DNA from: Marinobacter alexandrii
GTDB lineage: Bacteria; Pseudomonadota; Gammaproteobacteria; Pseudomonadales; Oleiphilaceae
Length of the DNA stretch: 64,000 nt
Direction of reading: 5' to 3'
NCBI RefSeq assembly: GCF_005871205.1
Contig: NZ_SWKM01000014.1
Span: forward strand, 350,001-414,000
The notes beneath the pieces were generated by a model, which saw nothing but the letters and a program-made list of their open reading frames with translations, had not been told where the DNA came from and ran no database searches. The position numbers were made by a program, and so were the translations under genes. Position 1 is the first letter of the stretch. Every line of letters starts with the position of its first letter. Below, in pieces: positions 1 to 8,976 of this stretch.

Positions 1-19
1 AAGAAAAAGGGTCTAGCCG

Positions 20-1195
20 ATGAATTATCGAATTCTCGCCGTACTGAGTGCGGCAGTTTTTGTTCTAGCAGGTTGCGAGAGTGCAGCGCAGGACACTGCG
101 AGCGAAGCGAGATCTCCGTCGGTTGAGGTGATCGCCGCCGTCAGTGCCCGGGTTCAACCCCAGAAAACGTACACAACCCGGATTGAAGCACCCGAAAGTG
201 TTGAGCTTAGGCCTCGACTGTCCGGCGTGATCGACAAGGTCCATTTTGTCGAGGGGCAAAAGGTGGAGAAGGGCAACGTCTTATTCCAATTGGATGATCG
301 CCACCTTAACGCCCGCATTGAACAGCTGAACGCCGAACTGGCTCGTTCGCGCGCCGCGCTTCACCAAGCAAAAGCTGAAGCCGAGCGTGCGGGCCGGCTG
401 TTGCGCAGCAACGCCATTTCTGAAGAGCAGGCGGAACTGCGCGGCTCCGTGCAGCAGCAGGCGGAAGCCGAGGTTTCATCCCTGAACGCCCAGCTCAGGG
501 AAGCAGAGCTACAGTTGAGCTACGCCACTATCCGTTCACCCATCGATGGAGTGATTTCCCGGGCAAACATTACCGCTGGGAATACCGTAATCGCCAATCA
601 GAGCCATCTGACGACCATTGTCTCTGATCAAGACCGTTACGCCTATTTCGATATGGACGAAGGCACCTGGTACCGGTTCTTCAGCGCCCGAGATCGAGCG
701 TTGAGCTCTCCGGTTCGCATTCAATTAACCGGCGAGCAGGATTTTCCTCACGTTGGCCGGATTGATTTTGTTGACAACACCATTGATACCAACACGGGTA
801 CTCTGCGGCTGAGGGCGGTATTGGGCAACTCCGGTGACGCATTGGTGCCGGGCGCCTTTGCCAGGGTCAAGATCGCTGTAGCAGAAACAGAAAACAAGAT
901 CATGGTTCCAGACCGCGCCATTGCCACCGACCTGGACAGCCGCTTTGTATTGACTGTGAATGAGCAGGGTGAAACCAACTACACCGCTGTGAAAATTGGC
1001 GAGCGATTCGGCAGCTTCCGGGTTGTCGAGCAGGGTCTGGTTGAGGGTGATGTACTGGTGGCCAATGGCACGGCCAAGGTAGGGCCTGGTATGACTATTG
1101 ATCCGGTCATGCTGTCTGAGTCGCCATCGGGCGTTGCGTTCACACTTGAAGAGCACGCACCGGAAGTCCAGCAGACTGCCGGCGTAGAGTTCTGA
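20..1195 (+). CDS. RND efflux periplasmic adaptor (membrane fusion) lipoprotein
   Basis: 391-residue periplasmic adaptor that should link the inner-membrane RND pump to an outer-membrane channel for drug or solvent efflux. The N-terminus is a lipoprotein signal with lipobox LAGC (Cys19). A lipoyl half-motif follows (RPRLSGVIDKVHFVEGQKV), then a coiled-coil hairpin at about residues 95-150, the second lipoyl half with the RSPIDGVISR motif near 172, and beta-barrel and membrane-proximal domains. Length is normal for the AcrA/MexE family. AAGGG upstream of ATG 20 serves as the ribosome site. The permease begins 10 nt after the stop, so the two are one operon. The substrate cannot be read from sequence. 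No dedicated regulator is visible; one may lie left of the window. Confidence 0.93.
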   Translation: MNYRILAVLSAAVFVLAGCESAAQDTASEARSPSVEVIAAVSARVQPQKTYTTRIEAPESVELRPRLSGVIDKVHFVEGQKVEKGNVLFQLDDRHLNARIEQLNAELARSRAALHQAKAEAERAGRLLRSNAISEEQAELRGSVQQQAEAEVSSLNAQLREAELQLSYATIRSPIDGVISRANITAGNTVIANQSHLTTIVSDQDRYAYFDMDEGTWYRFFSARDRALSSPVRIQLTGEQDFPHVGRIDFVDNTIDTNTGTLRLRAVLGNSGDALVPGAFARVKIAVAETENKIMVPDRAIATDLDSRFVLTVNEQGETNYTAVKIGERFGSFRVVEQGLVEGDVLVANGTAKVGPGMTIDPVMLSESPSGVAFTLEEHAPEVQQTAGVEF

Positions 1196-1205
1196 GGCCG
1201 ATGCC

Positions 1206-4200
1206 ATGAAATTTCCCCACTTTTTTATAGATCGGCCGATATTCGCCACCATGCTGTCCCTGGTCATCCTGATCGGGGGCGGTATCTCGCTGTTCCAGCT
1301 TCCAATCAGTGAATACCCGGAAGTGGTTCCGCCAACGGTTGTTGTCACCGCGAATTACCCGGGGGCAAACCCAAAAGTGATTGCCGAAACCGTGGCTTCG
1401 CCCCTTGAGGACGAAATCAATGGCGTCGAAAACATGCTGTACATGGCCTCTCAGGCAACCGCCGACGGACGCATGACGCTAACGGTGACCTTCGCCCTGG
1501 GTACGGATCTGGACAAAGCCCAGGTTCAGGTACAAAACCGCGTCAACAGTGCCTTGCCACGTCTGCCCGAGGAAGTACAACGCCTGGGTGTGGTGACCGA
1601 GAAATCATCACCAAATCTGACCATGGTCGTGCATCTGCACTCGCCGGATGACAGCCGAGATATCACCTATCTGGCCAATTATGCTGAGCTCAATGTCAAA
1701 GACGAAATAGCTCGCCTGGGTGGCGTGGGTGATGTGCAGCTGTTCGGTGGTGGTGAGTATGCAGTGCGTCTCTGGCTTCAGCCCGATGAACTCGCTGCCC
1801 GCAACCTGAACGCATCGGATGTTGTTAACGCTGTACGCGCACAGAACCGTCAGGTTGCGGCCGGTACCCTGGGCGCGCAGCCTGCGCCAACTGATAGCCA
1901 GTTCCAACTTCTGCTGAATGTGCGCGGTCGCCTGACCTCGCTGGAAGAGTTCCGGGATATCGTGCTCAAGGTTGGCGAGAGCGGGGCGATTACCCGGTTA
2001 TCGGACGTGGCCCGTGTTGAACTGGGCCAGAACACTTACGCGCTACGGGCTATGTTGAACGGCAATCCCGCTGTTGCCATGCCGGTCTTCCAGCGCCCGG
2101 GTTCCAATGCCATCGAGCTCTCCGACAGCGTTCGTGGAACCATGGATCGGCTGTCTGAATCGTTTCCACAGGGCGTAACCTACGACATCGTGTATGACCC
2201 GACAGTATTCGTTCGCGGCTCAATCGACGCGGTGATTACCACCTTGCTTGAGGCAATCCTGCTGGTGGTTGTGGTTGTGGTGCTGTTCCTGCAGACCTGG
2301 CGCGCATCCATCATTCCATTGGTGGCGGTCCCCGTCTCTCTAGTAGGCACCTTTGCTGTGATGCAATGGCTTGGAGTGTCGATCAACACGTTGTCGCTGT
2401 TCGGACTGGTACTGGCTATCGGCATCGTGGTCGACGACGCCATCGTGGTGGTCGAAAACGTGGAACGGAACATTCAACGGGGCCTTTCGCCCCGTGAGGC
2501 CACCAAGGTTGCCATGAATGAGGTGACCGGGCCGATCATCGCCATTGCCCTGGTGTTGTGTGCGGTCTTCATTCCGACGGCATTTATTACCGGGTTGTCC
2601 GGCCAGTTCTATAAGCAGTTCGCACTGACCATCACCATTTCGACCGTCATCTCGGCCATCAATTCACTCACGCTGTCACCAGCGCTGTCGGCTTTGCTCC
2701 TCAAAGGCCATGGCGAAAAACCGGATCGGTTGTCCAGGGGGCTGGACAAGGTATTCGGCCGTTTCGTGTTCCAGCCATTCAACCGGTTTTTTGACCGGAC
2801 GGGTGCGGCCTACGAAGTATTGGTCAAGAAACTGATCCGCTACGGTGCCATCGTTGGGGTGGTTTACGTTGGTCTTACCGTTTTCTCGGGCCCCTTGTTC
2901 AACACCGTTCCTGGCGGCTTCATTCCCCAGCAGGACAAGCAGTACCTGGTCGCCGTTGCGCAGCTGCCTGACGCCTCGAGCCTGGATAGAACCACGGCCG
3001 TGGTGAGTGAAATGGAACAGATTGCACTGGAAACGGATGGCGTAGCCAATACGGTTGCCTTCCCGGGGCTCTCCATCAATGGCTTCACCAACAGCCCAAA
3101 CAGCGGCATTGTTTTTCTGCCACTGGATGACTTTGGCGATCGAGACAGCGCGGAACTCAGCGCCGGCGCCATTGCGGGTAAGCTGAATGCAGCGTTTGCC
3201 GGCATCGACGAAGGCTTTGTAGCGGTGTTCCCGCCGCCCCCCATTCTGGGCCTGGGCACCACCGGCGGCTTTAAACTGCAGATAGAGGACCGCGGAAACA
3301 AGGGCTTCGAAGCACTGTTCGCGAGTTTGCAGACCACCCTGAACGAGGCGCGCAAACACCCGGCGCTGACCGGGCTTTACTCCAGCTTTCGGGTCCAGGT
3401 GCCTCAGTTTGACCTGGACATAGACCGGGAACGGGCGATGCTCCTGGGAATTCCCCTGGAGTCGGTCTTCGACACATTGCAGGTGTACCTTGGGTCACGC
3501 TACGTCAATGACGTAAACCTGTTTGGAAGTACCTATCAGGTGATTGCCCAGGCAGAGGCTGAAAAGCGGCTTGATCCGGAGCACATACTGAACCTGAAAG
3601 TCCGCAATCGGCAGGGGCAGATGGTTCCGCTGTCAGCAATCATGGATGTCCAGGCCACCACCGGCCCGGATCGGGTTATGCGTTATAACGGTTACCCCAC
3701 CGCGGAACTGAACGGCGCACCAGCCCCGAACTTCAGCTCCGACCAGGCTCAGGCGGCCATCGAGGAAGTACTGGCTCAGACACTGCCCGCAGGAATGGCC
3801 TACGAATGGACGGAAGTGACCTATCAGCAAGAGCTGGCCGGTAACACAATGGTGTACGTGTTCCCGCTGGTGATCCTGCTCGTGTTTATTGTCCTCGCCG
3901 CCCAGTACGAGAGTCTGCGGTTGCCGTTCGCCATCATCCTTATCGTACCGATGACCCTGTTGTCTGCGCTGGCCGGAGTTTGGCTGACCTCGGGGGACAA
4001 CAACATCTTCACCCAGATCGGGCTGATCGTGCTGGTGGCCCTTGCGAGCAAGAACGCGATTCTAATGGTGGAGTTTGCCCGGGATCTGAATCTGAGAGGC
4101 TACAACCACTATCAGGCGATCGTGGAAGCCTGCCGCTTGCGGTTGCGCCCGATCCTGATGACCTCCATTGCGTTTACCGCTGGCGTGGTTCCGCTGGTGC

Positions 4201-4397
4201 TGGCCAGTGGTGCCGGTGCTGAAATGCGCGAGGCCATGGGCATTGCCGTGTTCTCCGGAATGATTGGTGTAACGGTGTTTGGCCTGCTGTTCACGCCGGT
4301 GTTCTACGCAGTGATTCAACGGACGAAGACCGAAGCAAGGTCCGATGAGAAGACCCAGGCAGCACTCGAACAGATCGCGGAGACCAACCATGCCTAA
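1206..4397 (+). CDS. RND multidrug efflux permease (HAE-1 family, MexF/AcrB-like)
   Basis: 1063-residue inner-membrane proton/drug antiporter, full family length. It begins MKFPHFFIDRPIFA, the classic RND N-terminus with TM1. TM4 carries the proton-relay pair in GIVVDDAIVVVENVER (Asp-Asp near 407-408). The TM10 lysine lies in ALASKNAILMVEFARD near residue 948. Two large periplasmic loops (about 40-335 and 565-870) form the porter and docking domains. It sits between adaptor and channel genes in the standard order. The stop overlaps the next start by 8 nt, implying translational coupling. By family resemblance it is closest to MexF-type pumps (inference). No residue needed for transport appears to be missing. 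Confidence 0.96.
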   Translation: MKFPHFFIDRPIFATMLSLVILIGGGISLFQLPISEYPEVVPPTVVVTANYPGANPKVIAETVASPLEDEINGVENMLYMASQATADGRMTLTVTFALGTDLDKAQVQVQNRVNSALPRLPEEVQRLGVVTEKSSPNLTMVVHLHSPDDSRDITYLANYAELNVKDEIARLGGVGDVQLFGGGEYAVRLWLQPDELAARNLNASDVVNAVRAQNRQVAAGTLGAQPAPTDSQFQLLLNVRGRLTSLEEFRDIVLKVGESGAITRLSDVARVELGQNTYALRAMLNGNPAVAMPVFQRPGSNAIELSDSVRGTMDRLSESFPQGVTYDIVYDPTVFVRGSIDAVITTLLEAILLVVVVVVLFLQTWRASIIPLVAVPVSLVGTFAVMQWLGVSINTLSLFGLVLAIGIVVDDAIVVVENVERNIQRGLSPREATKVAMNEVTGPIIAIALVLCAVFIPTAFITGLSGQFYKQFALTITISTVISAINSLTLSPALSALLLKGHGEKPDRLSRGLDKVFGRFVFQPFNRFFDRTGAAYEVLVKKLIRYGAIVGVVYVGLTVFSGPLFNTVPGGFIPQQDKQYLVAVAQLPDASSLDRTTAVVSEMEQIALETDGVANTVAFPGLSINGFTNSPNSGIVFLPLDDFGDRDSAELSAGAIAGKLNAAFAGIDEGFVAVFPPPPILGLGTTGGFKLQIEDRGNKGFEALFASLQTTLNEARKHPALTGLYSSFRVQVPQFDLDIDRERAMLLGIPLESVFDTLQVYLGSRYVNDVNLFGSTYQVIAQAEAEKRLDPEHILNLKVRNRQGQMVPLSAIMDVQATTGPDRVMRYNGYPTAELNGAPAPNFSSDQAQAAIEEVLAQTLPAGMAYEWTEVTYQQELAGNTMVYVFPLVILLVFIVLAAQYESLRLPFAIILIVPMTLLSALAGVWLTSGDNNIFTQIGLIVLVALASKNAILMVEFARDLNLRGYNHYQAIVEACRLRLRPILMTSIAFTAGVVPLVLASGAGAEMREAMGIAVFSGMIGVTVFGLLFTPVFYAVIQRTKTEARSDEKTQAALEQIAETNHA

Positions 4398-5790
4398 GAA
4401 CGTTGTCAGCATAGTGCTGGGTTCATTATTGCTGGTCGGTTGTGCCGCCACGCCTGACTACGAGCAACGACATGACGCCAACGAGCGTTACCTCGCAGGC
4501 CTGGAATTCGGCGTACAGTCTGATGCCTCAACCACGGTCAGCTGGTGGAGAGATTACCAGGATGACCAGCTCAACCGACTGATTGAAGTCGCTCAGGCAG
4601 CCAATCTGGATCTGCTTTCCACCGGGCAGCGGGTCCGTCAGGCTCTGGCGGATCTTGGTGCCGATGAAAACCGGTTTCTGCCACAAGGCGAGGTAGCCGG
4701 TGAATACGAGGTTATCGACCGAAACCGTGTTCAGGAATCCTCCTCTGTCGGCCTTGCGGCGTCCTGGGAAATGGACCTGTTCGGGCGTCTTCACGCTCTG
4801 GTTGATGCCGGGGAAGCCAGTCTGGAAGTTGCACTCAATAACCAGCGCGCGATGCTGAAAGAAGTGACCGTCGGCGTTGTGCGTGCCTACCTTGAGTGGG
4901 AAGCTTCGCGACAGCGGGTTGAGTTGATCAGCGCCGATATCCGGGCGCTTGAAGACACTCGGGAGGTCATGGCGCTTAGGGTGAAAGAAGGTATTTCCCC
5001 TAAGCTGGACCTTGCGAGGGCAGACACTTTGCTGGAACAGCAACGGGCCAAATTGCCTGACGCCCGGGCACAGTTGTATCGGGCGAAAGCGGTGCTTTCG
5101 GTTCTCGTCAATGAGGATCCCGAGACACTGCTCCTGAGCCCCGCGTCCAGCGTGTTGGCCGCGTCGGTTGGGGTTCCGGAAGCTGATCGGGCGAACGAAG
5201 CCATGCGACTGCGTGCCGATATCGGCGGTGCACTGGCTTCGCTTGCCAGGGAAGTGGCCCTGGGAAATGCGTTGCGGGCTGAGCTCTATCCGCAGTTCTC
5301 GGTGGAGGGCTTCCTTGGTTTTACCAACCTGGCAGAGGTATCCGACGGGTATGAGAGCACCGCGAGTATTTCGCCGAGAATCTCCTGGTCTTTGCTCAGT
5401 TATCCGCTGATCCTCCAGCGCGTAGAGGGCCAGAACGCGGTGTCAGAAGAAAGCTATATCCGTTACAAGCAGACCATCATTGATGCAGTAGCAAATACAC
5501 GAGTGGCGGTGTTTGCCTACGGACGAGCGCTGGAGGCTGATCGCGCAACGGGTAGGGCGTTCGAGGCAGCCAATGAATCCTTCAGCATCGCGTCGACAAT
5601 GCACCGCGAGGGCGCCATCGGCTATCTTGATCTGCTGGACGCCAATCGAACATTCATTTCAGCCCAACAGGACCGGCTGTCTGCCAAGCTGGCGTTTGCG
5701 ACGGCGCAGTTGGGCGTTGTCGAGGAGTTTAGTGGGGTGTGGTCTTCTGCCGCACATCGAAAGCTGTTAGAAAAAAAGCAGAGCTCATAG
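4390..5790 (+). CDS. RND efflux outer-membrane factor lipoprotein (NodT/OprN-like)
   Basis: 466-residue outer-membrane channel of the tripartite pump. I start at ATG 4390, which overlaps the permease stop. The protein then begins with a lipoprotein signal ending in LLLVGCAA (Cys around 16). An upstream in-frame start at 4345 lies inside the permease and would add an arginine-rich leader that destroys the signal. The mature protein has the duplicated OEP helical hairpin architecture with typical segments such as SWEMDLFGRLHALV (about 115-130) and a C-terminal repeat near 390-440. It closes the adaptor-permease-channel operon and is followed by a factor-independent terminator. Confidence 0.93.
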   Translation: MPKNVVSIVLGSLLLVGCAATPDYEQRHDANERYLAGLEFGVQSDASTTVSWWRDYQDDQLNRLIEVAQAANLDLLSTGQRVRQALADLGADENRFLPQGEVAGEYEVIDRNRVQESSSVGLAASWEMDLFGRLHALVDAGEASLEVALNNQRAMLKEVTVGVVRAYLEWEASRQRVELISADIRALEDTREVMALRVKEGISPKLDLARADTLLEQQRAKLPDARAQLYRAKAVLSVLVNEDPETLLLSPASSVLAASVGVPEADRANEAMRLRADIGGALASLAREVALGNALRAELYPQFSVEGFLGFTNLAEVSDGYESTASISPRISWSLLSYPLILQRVEGQNAVSEESYIRYKQTIIDAVANTRVAVFAYGRALEADRATGRAFEAANESFSIASTMHREGAIGYLDLLDANRTFISAQQDRLSAKLAFATAQLGVVEEFSGVWSSAAHRKLLEKKQSS

Positions 5791-5852
5791 AGCCCTGACC
5801 TTAAACGACGGAGCATCACTTAACGTGATGAGAAAAATGATCGTAAAAAAAT

Positions 5853-5887
5853 GCCTCTACTGCCGGCAACGCAGTAGGGGCTTTTTT
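5853..5887 (+). terminator. Rho-independent terminator of the RND operon
   Basis: An 11-bp stem (GCCTCTACTGC / GCAGTAGGGGC, one G-T pair) with a 7-nt loop is followed directly by six T residues. An A-run just before the stem means it may also work from the opposite strand. Confidence 0.9.
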
Positions 5888-5933
5888 CTGAAGGTAAGGG
5901 CGTCCAGAGGTGTTGGATCGGCTCAACTGGCAC

Positions 5934-5958
5934 AAAAAAGGCGGTCACGCGGACCGCC
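5934..5958 (-). terminator. Rho-independent terminator of the small secreted peptide gene
   Basis: On the minus strand GGCGGTCC-gcgt-GACCGCC is followed by TTTTTT. It lies about 20 nt past the stop codon of the 47-codon gene at 5978-6121, which supports that gene being a real independent transcription unit. Confidence 0.85.
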
Positions 5959-5977
5959 TCTGATGCAATGCAATGTT

Positions 5978-6121
5978 TCAGACTTCGCTATTGATCACAG
6001 TTGTCTCGGATTGCGGATTATTGCCGCGCTCGATATCGTCTTGGCTTACGCCTTCGGCCTGGGCCAATGCAGAAAAAGATATTACGGTAACAACGAATAA
6101 GAGTTTGTTCAGAGCTTTCAT
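5978..6121 (-). CDS. Small secreted protein, 47 codons, unknown function
   Basis: Encodes a 47-residue product whose first 22 residues form a good Sec signal (MKALNKLLFVV... ending SALAQA, then EGVSQDD). That leaves a mature acidic, Asn/Ser-rich peptide of about 25 residues. An in-frame start at 6163 would put 14 polar residues before the signal, so I prefer 6121, with GGTGGA upstream. It has its own downstream terminator and stands divergent from the AraC activator gene. I do not recognise the family and see no cysteine. It could be a periplasmic or surface peptide. Confidence is moderate because short ORFs can arise by chance, but signal plus ribosome site plus terminator is unlikely by accident. 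Confidence 0.6.
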   Translation of the reverse strand: MKALNKLLFVVTVISFSALAQAEGVSQDDIERGNNPQSETTVINSEV

Positions 6122-6320
6122 TTGAAATTCCACCTGTTTGAATGGGATGTATTGGAACGACAACGCCTTATTGGCTTGAAGTCATTCTCTCCGGTTCGGT
6201 CGCGATGGAATAATAATGACGCGATATAGCTAACATCAGTCTCGATGATAATCACCAGATTTCAGGTTCAGTTTAATGCGGTACACTACGGGTAGAGAAC
6301 ACTTCTGAAAGGCGGGCGTA

Positions 6321-7217
6321 ATGGGAGCTGAAAAGCAACGCATCAAACCCGAGTTTGAATGGGTTGAGCAGCGGGGGGATCGGTCGATCCGGTATCTGGA
6401 TCATGGCTACCCGCACATGCTTGTGCGCTGGCACTATCACGAGGAGTATGAACTCCACCTGATCACCGAAACTTCAGGCAAGGTCTTTATTGGTGATTAT
6501 ATTGGCAATTTTTCTCCCAACAGTTTGATTCTGGTGGGCCCTAATCTCCCCCATAACTGGATCAGCAACATAGAGAAAGGGGAGCGGGTTGAGCTGCGCG
6601 ACCGGGTCATTAATTTCTCCCATGACCTCATCACCGCTTGTGATTCGGTGTTTCCTGAAACCCGAGCTCTGGCGCCGTTCTGGCAACGTGCCGAGTATGG
6701 CATCGAATTTCTGGACGCTACCAAGATACCAGAGGCTGTTGCGTTGTTTGAGGAAATTGCCGAATCGACCGGATTCCGACGCTTGACCCGTTTTTGGACG
6801 CTGATTGAACTTCTGGCGGCAATGACCGATTACCGTGTGCTGTCCTCTTCGACCTACCTGCCCATCACCGATGAAAAAATTCTCAACAGGCTGAACCAGG
6901 CCCTGGATCTTATTTTCGAGCACTACCACACCGGGATCTCTCTCGAAGAGGTGGCAGCGCATGTGAACGTCAGCCCAACCTATTTCTCGAAGTTCTTCAA
7001 AAAAGCCACGGGGCATAGGTTCATTGAGTTCATTAATAGCCTCCGCATCAACAAAGCCTGCGAGCATCTGGCTCACAGTGACGAACCCATTACTGAAATC
7101 TGCTTTTTGGTTGGTTTCAATAACATCGCCAACTTCAACCGTCGCTTCTACGACGTGAAAAAAATGACCCCATCGGAATATCGAAAAACCTCCCTGGACG
7201 TCCTGTACCAGAGCTGA
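6321..7217 (+). CDS. mtlR: AraC-family activator, probable mannitol operon regulator
   Basis: 298-residue transcription factor. The N-terminal half is a cupin-type sugar-binding domain, with the histidine-rich entry WHYHEEYELHLI at about 37-48 and PNSLILVGPNLPHNW near 65-78. The C-terminal 100 residues hold two AraC helix-turn-helix motifs: ISLEEVAAHVNVSPTYFSKFFKK (about 211-233) and PITEICFLVGFNNIANFNRRF (about 255-275). It precedes and points toward the polyol transport operon, the same arrangement as MtlR of Pseudomonas. It therefore probably activates that operon on mannitol, sorbitol or arabitol (inference). A 354-nt intergenic region between it and the binding-protein gene is the likely target. 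Confidence 0.85.
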   Translation: MGAEKQRIKPEFEWVEQRGDRSIRYLDHGYPHMLVRWHYHEEYELHLITETSGKVFIGDYIGNFSPNSLILVGPNLPHNWISNIEKGERVELRDRVINFSHDLITACDSVFPETRALAPFWQRAEYGIEFLDATKIPEAVALFEEIAESTGFRRLTRFWTLIELLAAMTDYRVLSSSTYLPITDEKILNRLNQALDLIFEHYHTGISLEEVAAHVNVSPTYFSKFFKKATGHRFIEFINSLRINKACEHLAHSDEPITEICFLVGFNNIANFNRRFYDVKKMTPSEYRKTSLDVLYQS

Positions 7218-7571
7218 CCACCTGCAATCTCCCGCCTGTTTATTGGTTAGTTATCACTTTTAGAGCAATACTTTCTGGTTATAAGTATTTCACTTTCCTG
7301 ATCGCCAATTCTCGTTTAGAACCCCCGCTGGTGCTCGGTTTCGGCCTAAAAGGGGCGCCGCGCCAATAGTGGGCGACCCCGATAGACAGCAAAAAAGTAT
7401 AGAAAAATGACAAGGTACGTATTTGTTCGGTTCTCACATAGAGCGTGTAATTGGCTCGTGCAATTAGCTGTGTCCAAGCGTGTTGATTGCGCCAGGTCTA
7501 CAGTTTAAGAAAGCTCTACGAATTAAGAGCAATTTGATCGACCTACTCCAAAAACAAACAGAGGTTCGAGC
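7218..7571. promoter_or_regulatory. 354-nt intergenic region, presumed mannitol operon promoter
   Basis: No gene is supported here. The region is AT-rich compared with its flanks and contains related motifs such as GTTATCACTTTT and GGTTATAAGTATTTCACTTT near 7250-7295, which could be AraC-family half-sites. I cannot place a convincing -35/-10 pair. AGAGG at about 7560 is the ribosome site of the binding-protein gene. Confidence 0.4.
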
Positions 7572-8894
7572 ATGAACAACAATCGATATCTTTCCGCTGT
7601 TATGGCGGTTGGCATGACCGCTGTTGCGTCCTCCGCAATGGCCGCCACCAAAGTAACGATCGGCACTGTGAATAATGGCGACATGGTTCGCATGCAGGGC
7701 CTCTCCGAGGAATTCGAAAAGCTTTATCCACACATCGATCTGGACTGGGTAGTGCTTGAGGAAAATGTCCTGAGGCAGCGCCTGACGACCGATATTGCCA
7801 CAGATGGCGGCCAATTCGATGTGATGACCATCGGCATGTACGAAGCACCCATCTGGGGTGAAAAGGGTTGGCTGACGCCAATGAAGGATCTGCCTTCGGA
7901 CTATGATATGGCAGACATTTTCCCTTCAGTTCTTGGGGGCTTGTCCTCCAAGGGCACCCTTTACGCACTGCCGTTCTACGCCGAAAGCTCCATGACCTTC
8001 TATCGCAAGGATCTGTTCGAGGCCAATGGCCTCAGCATGCCTGACCAGCCTTCCTGGGATCAGATGAAGTCTTTTGCCGAACAGCTCCATAAGCCGGAAG
8101 AAGAGCAGTACGGTATCTGCCTGCGCGGCAAGGCAGGATGGGGCGAGAACATGGCGCTGATCACCACCATGGCCAATGCTTTCGGTGCCCGCTGGTTCGA
8201 CGAGAACTGGAAACCTGAATTCACCGGGCCTGAGTGGGAGAACGCCGTCAGCTTCTATGTTGATCTGCTCGGCAACTATGGACCTCCTGGCGCCAGCTCC
8301 AACGGCTTCAACGAGAACCTCGCGCTGTTCAACAGTGGCAAATGTGCCATGTGGGTGGACGCTACGGTCGCTGGTGCTTTCCTGACCGACGAAACGCAAA
8401 GCAGGGTGGCTGACCAGATCGGCTTTGCCCTGGCGCCGGAGCAGGTAACCTCTAAAGGTTCCGGTTGGTTGTGGTCCTGGGCCCTGGCGGTTCCGGTGAG
8501 CTCGGACGCCAAAGAAGCGGCCAAGACCTTTATTACCTGGGCCACATCCCGCGCCTATAGCCAGCTGGTTGAGGAAACCTACGGTATTGCCAATGTGCCG
8601 CCTGGCACACGCACCTCGACCTACGACAACGCGGAATACCTTGAAGCTGCTCCGTTTGCGACCCGAACCCTGGAAGCAATCGGCAACGCCGATCCCAACG
8701 ATTCCACGTTGAATCCTTCCCCCTATGTGGGCGTTCAGTTTGCCGCTATCCCGGAGTTTCAGTCGATCGCAACCCAGGTCGGCAAGCTAATCTCGGGCGC
8801 GCTGGCAGGGTCGATGTCGGTCGATCACGCGCTGAAGGCGGCGCAATCGATCACCTTGCGTGAGATGACTCGCGCTCGCTATTACTCCAACTGA
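7572..8894 (+). CDS. mtlE: Polyol (mannitol/sorbitol) ABC transporter substrate-binding protein
   Basis: 440-residue periplasmic binding protein (family 1 sugar-binding, SmoE/MtlE type). A Sec signal ends at SSAMA near residue 24. Typical signatures follow: the FDVMTIGMYEAPIWGEKGWL segment near 85-105, LPFYAESSMTFYRKDLF near 136-152, and the GSGWLWSWALAVP region near 297. It binds the polyol in the periplasm and delivers it to the two permeases encoded immediately downstream. Mannitol is inferred from the dehydrogenase and fructokinase in the same operon; sorbitol and arabitol are alternatives for this family. Confidence 0.9.
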   Translation: MNNNRYLSAVMAVGMTAVASSAMAATKVTIGTVNNGDMVRMQGLSEEFEKLYPHIDLDWVVLEENVLRQRLTTDIATDGGQFDVMTIGMYEAPIWGEKGWLTPMKDLPSDYDMADIFPSVLGGLSSKGTLYALPFYAESSMTFYRKDLFEANGLSMPDQPSWDQMKSFAEQLHKPEEEQYGICLRGKAGWGENMALITTMANAFGARWFDENWKPEFTGPEWENAVSFYVDLLGNYGPPGASSNGFNENLALFNSGKCAMWVDATVAGAFLTDETQSRVADQIGFALAPEQVTSKGSGWLWSWALAVPVSSDAKEAAKTFITWATSRAYSQLVEETYGIANVPPGTRTSTYDNAEYLEAAPFATRTLEAIGNADPNDSTLNPSPYVGVQFAAIPEFQSIATQVGKLISGALAGSMSVDHALKAAQSITLREMTRARYYSN

Positions 8895-8976
8895 ATACCC
8901 GGCCAAGACGAAACAACAATGACCTGATGCAGGGACCGCTTTGGCGGAGCCTGCTTGGGGTCACCGGAGAACCGAA

